In this document: positions 55,522-61,529 of the stretch, in pieces
Position numbering within the stretch: position 1 is the stretch's first letter
How the letters are laid out: each line of letters begins with the position of its first letter
NCBI GenBank assembly: GCA_934120645.1
Contig: CAKOUO010000009.1
Location: 1 to 61,529, forward strand
Reading direction: 5' to 3'
Length of the DNA stretch: 61,529 nt
Origin: an uncultured Clostridia bacterium
GTDB lineage: Bacteria > Bacillota > Clostridia > TANB77 > CAG-508
The notes under the pieces: model-generated
Told to the model about the DNA's origin: nothing
Databases searched by the model: none
The model's input: the letters and a program-made list of their open reading frames with translations, nothing else
Program-made: the position numbers and the translations under genes

Positions 55522-56551
55522 TTATTTATTTTTAAATCTTAAATCATCACCGAAAAAATAATAAATATCATAATATCCAGCAATTCTTGAACCAATTCTT
55601 TCTTCATAATTATTAAATATTTCATTAATATTTAAATTAGTAGAAATAAGAGTTTTTGTAATTTTATTATTTAAATTTAAAATTCTAGTATTTATTATAG
55701 TAAATAATTCACTTAATTTCATACTATTTAAACTTTCTGTTCCTAAGTCATCAATAATTAATAAATCACAATCTAAAATAGATTGATAGAAATTATTTTG
55801 AGGATTTTTTTGTCTATTCATCTTATAATCTATTACGCTTTCAAGCAATACAGGGGCCGTTTGATAAATTACGGTTTTTCCTTTTTTTAATAATTCTGCT
55901 GCAATACAATTTGACATAAATGTCTTACCGTAAACCAGTAGAACCAACGAATAGTAAATTTTTTTGATTTGCATCATCAAAATTGTTTATAAAATTTTGA
56001 CATTTATTTTTTATATTTAAAATATTTTTTCTAGGAGAAATATTAAATTTATATTTTGCTAAATCAACTTCATCAGAAAAAATTAATTCATTAAAATTAT
56101 TAAAATTCTCCTTTTTTAAATTATACATATTAGATTTATTAAAAGAAATATCCAATAATTTTTGTTTTAGACAATTACACATGGTAGTTTTATAATTTTT
56201 ATCTAATATAAAACCAGTATCTTTACAAATTTTACATTCATAAAAAGGATTTAAATAATCTAAACTTAAATTATTTTGTTTTAAAATATTTTCTTTTTCT
56301 TTTTTTAATTCTTCTGTTTTTTGTTTTAAAGCTTCTAAAGTATAAGAATTAGAAGTAATATCAGATACTTTAGAAATATTTAAAATATTTTTTGCAGTAT
56401 TTAAACCAAAAGAATTTAATTCATTATCAATTTCTTCTAAACGAGGAATTAATTTATATAAATTTTCTTTTCTTTTTTGTAAATCTAATTCTGCTTTTAA
56501 TTTTTTTTGTTCATATTCTTTTAATAAAGAATTTAAAACTTCATTAGACAT
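55522..56551 (-). pseudogene. dnaI: Helicase loader DnaI/DnaC, frame broken at the Walker A loop
   Basis: DnaI loads the replicative helicase. The N-terminal part (56551 to 55931) has a coiled coil and four cysteines (CKIC ... CNC) of the DnaI zinc-binding domain, then runs to GSTGL of the Walker A loop. One extra base (G at 55930, C on the coding strand) then changes the frame. The continuation, starting GKTFMSN, is in the next frame and carries Walker B LLIIDDLG and the rest of the AAA+ domain to 55522. Removing that base yields one intact protein of about 343 residues. Loss of this essential gene would be surprising, so a sequencing error is quite possible. Confidence 0.85.
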
Positions 56552-57543
56552 TAATTATCTCCTTCTATATTATTATTAATATCATTATTAGCATATAAAA
56601 AGTCTAAATTATTATATTTTCTTTGTTCATAATTTGCTTTTGAAACTTTAGATTTCATTTCTTTTAAATCTTTATTTTGCTTTTTACGTTGTTCTAAAAA
56701 TGCTTCTATAGCATCTGGAGTTTTTAAACTTCTATCATGCCAATCTGTAATTATATTGTTTATATATTCAAAAGTAGGGTTTTGTTTAAATGTTGTTCTT
56801 TTTAAAGCTATTTCAATAATATTCATATCATATCCGAAATCAAGAACCCAATTTTCTATATAAGCTTCTTCATATTGAGTTAATCCACCATGTTTACCTA
56901 ATTTTTTAGCAATTGTATTTTTTATTTTTTTCAATTTTTCTTGTTTTTGATCATATACATCCAAATCATTCCAAGTTTGAATTTTATTTGCACCCCAAGC
57001 TTCTGCAACTGCTTGTACGTAATTTTTATGTAATGCAGAACGATTATAGCAATAATCAAATAAAGCAATCATAACTTGTTCATCAAAATTATATTTTTTA
57101 AACCACAAATCAATATCATTATACCAAGATGGTCCCATAATTCCTTGAAAATACATATTATTAATATGCTCAATTGCTTTTGCTCTGGATTGATTTTTTG
57201 AGGTTTTTTCAATAGTTTCCTTTGATTGAGTAAGATTTGGTTTGTATAAATTATTAAGTGTTACTTCTTGTAAATCTATAATAGTAAATCCAGTTGTTTT
57301 TCTAAGAATTAACTTATTATCTTCTAAAAACTTTAAACCATCATTTATAGTTTTTAAAGGTAAGGATAATTTTTTTGATAAATCATTTATTTTAACATCC
57401 TTCTTATATTTTGAAAGAAAGAATAAGTATAAATAAATTTTTAAATAATCGCCAGGTATTTGTGATAAGTATTCAGCGAAAAATATATCTGGTATAAATG
57501 TTTCTGAAAATAATAATTGTTTGTCATTTTGGTCTAGTTTCAT
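56551..57543 (-). CDS. DnaD/DnaB-like primosome protein
   Basis: A 330-residue replication protein. An N-terminal winged helix (about 25-95) is followed by two DnaB_2/DnaD-type helical domains (about 135-205 and 215-285). The second has YIENWVLDFGYD, close to the usual YxxxIxxWxxxGxxxD motif. It abuts dnaI (the stop and start share a base), as expected for a DnaD-DnaI helicase-loading pair. It stands between gyrA and the second T4SS block. Confidence 0.85.
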   Translation of the reverse strand: MKLDQNDKQLLFSETFIPDIFFAEYLSQIPGDYLKIYLYLFFLSKYKKDVKINDLSKKLSLPLKTINDGLKFLEDNKLILRKTTGFTIIDLQEVTLNNLYKPNLTQSKETIEKTSKNQSRAKAIEHINNMYFQGIMGPSWYNDIDLWFKKYNFDEQVMIALFDYCYNRSALHKNYVQAVAEAWGANKIQTWNDLDVYDQKQEKLKKIKNTIAKKLGKHGGLTQYEEAYIENWVLDFGYDMNIIEIALKRTTFKQNPTFEYINNIITDWHDRSLKTPDAIEAFLEQRKKQNKDLKEMKSKVSKANYEQRKYNNLDFLYANNDINNNIEGDN

Positions 57544-57630
57544 TATAAAAATCTCCTTTTACTATAAACGATAATTTGTATAATTGATTATAACTTTTTT
57601 AGACAAAAAATTCAAGGTAAATGATTAAAA

Positions 57631-57915
57631 TTATTCTTTATAAAAAAAGAACAATTTTTGTTTTAATAAAAACTTTATTAAATAATAAATTACATATATA
57701 AAATTTTCTCCATTAAATCCTGAAAAGCTAAATAGAAAAAACGGAAAACAAAATAAAATAAAAATAAAAATTTTTAAATTAAAATCAGATAAAAATAAAT
57801 TTTCTAGTAAAAATACAATTAAAAACCAAATTAAATTTATAAAAACTGTTGTATAATCGATAAAACCAAATAATTTATTTTTAAAATTATAATTTTGAGG
57901 AAAAATAAATTTCAT
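57631..57915 (-). CDS. PrgI/VirB3-like T4SS protein (right locus)
   Basis: A 94-residue inner-membrane protein: short basic N-terminus (FIFPQNYNFKNK), two or three membrane segments (about 24-41 and 48-66) and a C-terminal KQKLFFFYKE. Topology and size match PrgI/VirB3 and it corresponds to the left-locus 116-residue protein. It is last in the minus-strand T4SS block, 23 bases after the VirB6-like gene. GAAAGGA precedes the ATG. Confidence 0.65.
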   Translation of the reverse strand: MKFIFPQNYNFKNKLFGFIDYTTVFINLIWFLIVFLLENLFLSDFNLKIFIFILFCFPFFLFSFSGFNGENFIYVIYYLIKFLLKQKLFFFYKE

Positions 57916-57938
57916 AAAAAATCCTTTCTAAATTAATA

Positions 57939-58811
57939 TTATTTAAATCTTGAAAAATTATAAACATTCTGAGAAATAGTTGTTGAAATACCACCTATTA
58001 AATCTTTTACAAAAGAATTTGCTTTTATTAAAGTATAAAGACCACCAATATAAATAAATTTTGACATTAAATTCGAAGATGAAAAATCCATAGAAAATAA
58101 TATTAATAAAATAATAGATACAATAATTTGTATAAATAATAAAGAAAATAAATTTTTAATCCAAGATTTAAAAAACCAAGAAGTTGCATTTAAACTATTT
58201 GATAATATAGCAAATGGAGAAATTAATACAAATACCTTAATTAAAACATATCTAAATGAATAAGAAAAAATTAAATTTAATAAAGAAAAAGAAATAATAC
58301 TTTTTATTAAACCATCTAAAGAAAAAATATCAATAGATGAAGAATTAACAGATATATTATTATTAATTGTTAATATAAGTTCTGAAAAACAAATATTTTT
58401 ATTAAATAGTGATTCTCCAAGACCTCTAATTGATAATGAAATATCAGAAATAAAATCTAAGAAAAAAGTCATTACAAAATAAGAACAGTTCATGAAAATA
58501 GCACAAATAATTAATTTAATAATAAAACTATAAGGATGTTCTATTTGAGAAAAAGTAATATGCGAAATTAAATATTTTATACCAAAATATAAAATAATTC
58601 CTAAAAGTAAAGAATTTGCTATTAATAAAATACCGTTCGATGTAGATGTTCCAAATATATTTTCAAAATTTTTATTATTTAAAATATTGGAATTAATAAA
58701 TGTTATTTCATCTAAAACAGAATATAAATTATTATCTATAGAACTGAATAAATTTCCTAATATTGTATTTATAGTATCAATAATTATTTGAGAAATATTA
58801 GATTCGTTCAA
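57939..58811 (-). CDS. VirB6-like polytopic T4SS protein (right locus)
   Basis: A 290-residue membrane protein with about six membrane segments (near residues 60-85, 95-120, 165-190, 190-210, 220-245 and 250-270). The segment SPFAILSNSLNATSWFFKSWIKNLFSLLFIQ (start near residue 200) has the Pro-Phe ... Trp-Lys-x-x-Leu ... Gln arrangement seen in the left-locus VirB6-like protein. It lacks that protein's signal region and long tail. The start is TTG 58811, 6 bases after TTAGGAGG. Confidence 0.68.
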   Translation of the reverse strand: MNESNISQIIIDTINTILGNLFSSIDNNLYSVLDEITFINSNILNNKNFENIFGTSTSNGILLIANSLLLGIILYFGIKYLISHITFSQIEHPYSFIIKLIICAIFMNCSYFVMTFFLDFISDISLSIRGLGESLFNKNICFSELILTINNNISVNSSSIDIFSLDGLIKSIISFSLLNLIFSYSFRYVLIKVFVLISPFAILSNSLNATSWFFKSWIKNLFSLLFIQIIVSIILLILFSMDFSSSNLMSKFIYIGGLYTLIKANSFVKDLIGGISTTISQNVYNFSRFK

Positions 58812-58821
58812 ATTAAACCTC

Positions 58822-59166
58822 CTAACCAACTAAAGATTTTATTGCTGATAAAATTAAATCTATTGCAAGAATAAAAGCATAAGAAAATAAAGAACCTTTA
58901 ATAATTTTTTTACCAAGTCTAATTCTTTCTTCATCACCAAAGCTAAATTTTTTCATAAAAACACCAGTACCAACAGCGACAGCAGCCGCAGGTGTAGAAA
59001 GTTTTAAAATCCAGCTTTCTATATTTTCAAAAGCAGAATTAATTTTTGATACAAGTTGAGGTTCTCCCCAAGCAAATGAAATTAAATTAAATATTGAAAA
59101 TAATAAAATAAAAGAAAAAAATAAAATAAAAATTAAATAAAATAAATTTTTTCTTAATTTAATCAT
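58822..59166 (-). CDS. VirB2-like pilin or small T4SS membrane protein (right locus)
   Basis: A 114-residue protein with a long N-terminal hydrophobic segment (about residues 8-32, possibly cleaved after FAWG), then two shorter hydrophobic segments (about 55-72 with STPAAAVAVGTGVF and 90-108) around a charged loop (SFGDEERIRLGKK). That layout matches VirB2-type pilins, but the left-locus GSVEEKA signature is absent. ATG 59166 follows AAAGGAG. Confidence 0.6.
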   Translation of the reverse strand: MIKLRKNLFYLIFILFFSFILLFSIFNLISFAWGEPQLVSKINSAFENIESWILKLSTPAAAVAVGTGVFMKKFSFGDEERIRLGKKIIKGSLFSYAFILAIDLILSAIKSLVG

Positions 59167-59188
59167 AAAAACTCCTTTCAATAAATTA

Positions 59189-60895
59189 TTAATTATTTTT
59201 AAAATATGGTAACATTTTTAATTTATCAGGTTTATAAATTAAATTACCATCAGATAAAAAAGTAAGAGCGGTGAAAGTTTCTAAATTTCTTGTAAAAAAA
59301 TTTGTGTCATAAATATAATCTGTTTGATAATAAGAATTATATGATTCAGATATATTGGAATTAAGTGAAGTTAATGAATTTGTTATATAATTAAAATTAG
59401 TTTCTTTTGCATTTTCTGAAATACTTTTTGAAATTTTTTCTTTTTCTTCTTTTCCTAATTGTTTTTGAGCTTCTTCAATTGTAAAAATATCATCAGTTCT
59501 AAACCATATTTTATTGACTAAATTTTGAATAATTACTTTAACTGCGGAATCATCTTTTAATGTATTTTTTAGGGAAGAGTAACTTTGTGTACTTACAATA
59601 TTAATACATTTGGCTTCTCTACTTAAAGAAAAGAAATCACCATCTGTTTTTGTGCAATATTTATCATATTCATCACAAATAAAAGCCGTTTTTTTATTTG
59701 AAAATTTAGATAAAAAAGATAAAATTTCGGTTTGAAAATCTAATTTTAAATATGCAGCAATAATTTTAGAAAGCATATTATATTCACTTACATTTATATC
59801 TAAAACAACTATTTTTCCAGAATTAATTATAGTATCAAAACCAAGAAAATTTAATTTTTCAATAGGTGGGGAAAAAGTAGAAAAAACATCATAATCCGAA
59901 ATAAATGTATTGGTAATTCTTGTTATTTCAGAGATTAAAATACCTTTTGTTCTTGAATCTAAATTTTCAAATTCTTTTTGAAAAAAATCCAAACTAGAAT
60001 TTAATTCATAAATTTGTTTTTTATTAAATTTAGAAGATATAAATAAATTTCTTAATATATTTATTTTGTCTTTATAATAATTAGGAATAGTTATTAATTT
60101 GTGTAATTCTAAAAAGGTAACATAATTGTTATTGTATAATCTACACAGTTTAATAGCCTCTGCTAAAATTTGTTCAGCTTTATCTAGCCAATATGATTCT
60201 GAATTATTTTCTGAAAATAAAGTGAGAATAGTTTTTAATCTATTAGCTAAGACTTGTGGTTTAAGATTTGGTTTGTGTAAAGGATTATAAAATATATTTG
60301 AGTTTAAACCTAAAATTATTAAATCATTATTTAAATTAAAAATATTAGAAAATGTTTTAATTTGGTTACAAAAATTTCCTTTTACGTCTAAAATCAACAT
60401 AGCTATTTTATCATTTATATTTTTTGAATTATACTCCATTAATTGTTTAACAAAAGGGTAAATAGCAGAAGAGGTTTTTCCAGATCCAATAGTACCAGTT
60501 ATTAAAAAGTTTTGATAGAGTCCGGATTCCGGAATTAGAATATTTTCATTAGAATTAAAATTTTTACCAATTAATAAATATAGATTATTAATTTTTGTTT
60601 TATTATTTTTTGAATTTAATTTATTATTTTTTTTATTAAAAAAATTAAATAAAAATTTATTATAAAATAAATTTAAAATTATAATATTTGAAAAAATATA
60701 TGAAAAAATAAATAAAATTTTTATATATTTCCATAGAGTGGGCATTTTTTCACAAATATCAAATGGATGTATTCCAAATGTTATTATAATTTCGTTTGAT
60801 AAATAAATTGGATAAAATTTTATTATAGAAAAAATTATAGAAATAAATAAAAAAATTGAAATAAAAATAATTTTATTTTTTATTTTTAAAATTAT
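59189..60895 (-). CDS. VirD4/TraG-type T4SS coupling ATPase
   Basis: The coupling protein that brings substrate to the channel. The frame with ATG 60745 encodes 518 residues, but it continues upstream without a stop for 50 codons. The added part supplies a first membrane segment and an external loop, giving the standard two-segment VirD4 N-terminus. No ATG, GTG or TTG exists in the extension. An AUA at 60895 sits 6 bases after a perfect AGGAGG, with an AUU next to it. In extended numbering the Walker A loop GTIGSGKT is at about 134-141, with Walker B FICDEYD and a STQSYSSL motif downstream. It is the only coupling ATPase in either locus. Confidence 0.82.
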   Translation of the reverse strand: MILKIKNKIIFISIFLFISIIFSIIKFYPIYLSNEIIITFGIHPFDICEKMPTLWKYIKILFIFSYIFSNIIILNLFYNKFLFNFFNKKNNKLNSKNNKTKINNLYLLIGKNFNSNENILIPESGLYQNFLITGTIGSGKTSSAIYPFVKQLMEYNSKNINDKIAMLILDVKGNFCNQIKTFSNIFNLNNDLIILGLNSNIFYNPLHKPNLKPQVLANRLKTILTLFSENNSESYWLDKAEQILAEAIKLCRLYNNNYVTFLELHKLITIPNYYKDKINILRNLFISSKFNKKQIYELNSSLDFFQKEFENLDSRTKGILISEITRITNTFISDYDVFSTFSPPIEKLNFLGFDTIINSGKIVVLDINVSEYNMLSKIIAAYLKLDFQTEILSFLSKFSNKKTAFICDEYDKYCTKTDGDFFSLSREAKCINIVSTQSYSSLKNTLKDDSAVKVIIQNLVNKIWFRTDDIFTIEEAQKQLGKEEKEKISKSISENAKETNFNYITNSLTSLNSNISESYNSYYQTDYIYDTNFFTRNLETFTALTFLSDGNLIYKPDKLKMLPYFKNN

Positions 60896-60914
60896 AAAAA
60901 ACCTCCTTTATTAT

Positions 60915-61061
60915 TTAATTAAATATTTTCTTTATTTTTAATTTGGAACCTTGTCGAGTATTTAAAATTTTTTCTTCAAAAAAAGAATAAATAGAATATA
61001 AAGTAATAAAAAGATTAATAATAAAAATGATAAAAAATAAATTGACTAGGTTATAAATAAT
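60915..61061 (-). CDS. 48-residue single-pass membrane protein with AUU start
   Basis: A small frame between a promoter-like region and the VirD4 gene. It encodes a hydrophobic segment (about residues 5-28) followed by a basic tail rich in Lys and Arg (KILNTRQGSKLKIKK). An in-frame stop lies just upstream, and the only initiators near the AAGGTGG binding site are AUU codons at 61061 and 61058. Its stop is 8 bases before the VirD4 AGGAGG. It is either a small T4SS component or a decayed gene; the basic tail and tight spacing favour a real protein. Confidence 0.4.
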   Translation of the reverse strand: MIYNLVNLFFIIFIINLFITLYSIYSFFEEKILNTRQGSKLKIKKIFN

Positions 61062-61106
61062 ATCACCACCTTACAATTTGTATTATAATACAACAAATCT
61101 TAACAT

Positions 61107-61135
61107 TTGTCTATACTTTTTTATAAATTTATGAT
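61107..61135 (+). promoter_or_regulatory. Promoter of the DUF1858 gene
   Basis: TTGTCT (61107-61112), 17-base spacer, TATGAT (61130-61135). On the opposite strand the same interval carries TAGACA and TATTAT elements for the VirD4 operon, so the two transcripts diverge from overlapping promoters. Confidence 0.5.
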
Positions 61136-61161
61136 AAAATAGAAAAAGGAGGAATGAAAAA

Positions 61162-61347
61162 ATGGAATTTAATAAAGATACAACAATTGGTGAAATATTA
61201 GAAAAAGCACCAGAAAAAGCAGAAATATTATTAGAAATAGGAATGCACTGTTTAGGTTGTCCAGCATCACAAATGGAGACATTAGAAGAAGCTTGTGATG
61301 TTCACGGAATAGATGTAGAAGAAGTTATAAAGAAGTTAAATGCATAA
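61162..61347 (+). CDS. DUF1858 domain protein
   Basis: A 61-residue protein made up of one DUF1858 domain: helix (TTIGEILEKAPEKAEILLEIG) then HCLGCPAS with a CxxC pair at about residues 30-33, then LEEACDVHGID. These small proteins occur in anaerobes, often near redox or Fe-S genes, and may bind metal or a persulfide. Function unproven. The start has AAGGAGG. Confidence 0.85.
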   Translation: MEFNKDTTIGEILEKAPEKAEILLEIGMHCLGCPASQMETLEEACDVHGIDVEEVIKKLNA

Positions 61348-61352
61348 AAAGA

Positions 61353-61394
61353 ATACATTTGTCAAAAAAAACAAAAAAATTTTGACAAATGTAT
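61353..61394. repeat. 15-bp perfect inverted repeat before the tRNA-Lys promoter
   Basis: ATACATTTGTCAAAA (61353-61367) and its exact complement (61380-61394) around a 12-base A-rich centre. The right arm ends at the first base of the tRNA-Lys -35. It may terminate the DUF1858 transcript or serve as a protein-binding dyad. Confidence 0.5.
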
Positions 61395-61422
61395 TGACAT
61401 ATTAAAAAAAATAGTGTATTAT
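61394..61422 (+). promoter_or_regulatory. SigA promoter of tRNA-Lys
   Basis: TTGACA (61394-61399), 17-base spacer, TATTAT (61417-61422). Confidence 0.65.
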
Positions 61423-61456
61423 ATAGAAGCGTTCCGAATGAAACTTCGGATAATAC

Positions 61457-61529
61457 GGGCTATTAGCTCAGGTGGTAGAGCACTTGACTTTTAATCAAGT
61501 TGTCCCGCGTTCGAGTCGCGGATAGCTCA
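61457..61529 (+). tRNA. tRNA-Lys (anticodon TTT)
   Basis: 73 nt up to the discriminator A at the window edge. Acceptor stem GGGCTAT / ATAGCTC with one G-U pair, D-arm AGCTCAGGTGGTAGAGC, anticodon loop CTTTTAA giving TTT, T-loop GTTCGAGTC. Whether CCA is encoded lies beyond the window. Confidence 0.95.

Overview
The window comes from a very AT-rich, low-GC Gram-positive chromosome, most likely an anaerobic spore-forming member of the Clostridia. This placement is an inference from three things. The origin has the Firmicutes order (rpmH, rnpA, yidD, yidC, jag, mnmE, mnmG, rsmG, parA, parB on one arm and dnaA, dnaN, recF, gyrB, gyrA on the other). Sporulation genes are present (spoIIR, spmA, spmB, a GerMN protein). 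There is a giant acyl-CoA dehydratase activase-like protein. I cannot name the species.

Layout: 1-19,067 is ordinary chromosome (tRNA thiolation ATPase, phosphoglucomutase plus a UDP-sugar pyrophosphorylase, spoIIR, murA, a WalJ-like hydrolase, rlmH, spmAB, an AbrB regulator, rsmI and a partner methyltransferase, a GerMN protein, the 1439-residue activase, a patatin, a membrane J-domain protein). Next, 19,066-31,573 (minus strand) is a type IV secretion (T4SS) locus: three VirB2-like pilins, a PrgI/VirB3 protein, a VirB4 encoded as two proteins, a VirB6-like channel, two NTF2/VirB8-like proteins and a large muralytic enzyme. Two tRNA-Ser genes follow, then parB/parA, rsmG, mnmG, mnmE, jag, yidC, yidD, rnpA and rpmH. 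oriC is bipartite, around dnaA (about 41,560-41,775 and 43,340-43,405). dnaN, recF, gyrB, gyrA, dnaD and dnaI lie to its right.

A second T4SS gene set is wrapped around gyrA: a split VirB4, a MinD-like ATPase and a helical protein between gyrB and gyrA (48,683-52,869), then PrgI, VirB6, VirB2, VirD4 and a 48-residue membrane protein beyond dnaD (57,631-61,061). The window ends with a DUF1858 gene and tRNA-Lys.

The two T4SS sets are complementary. Only the left one has the wall hydrolase and NTF2/VirB8 proteins; only the right one has a VirD4 coupling ATPase. Neither has a visible relaxase, integrase or att duplication, so together they look like a domesticated, chromosome-borne secretion machine beside oriC. 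A perfect DnaA box sits inside the promoter of the left ATPase operon and a perfect 0A box sits just upstream of the right VirB4 promoter. Several right-hand genes appear to begin at AUA or AUU. Two housekeeping genes (mnmE, dnaI) are broken by the same kind of single-base insertion, which may be biological or a sequencing artefact. There are also two candidate small RNAs and a repeat family flanking oriC.
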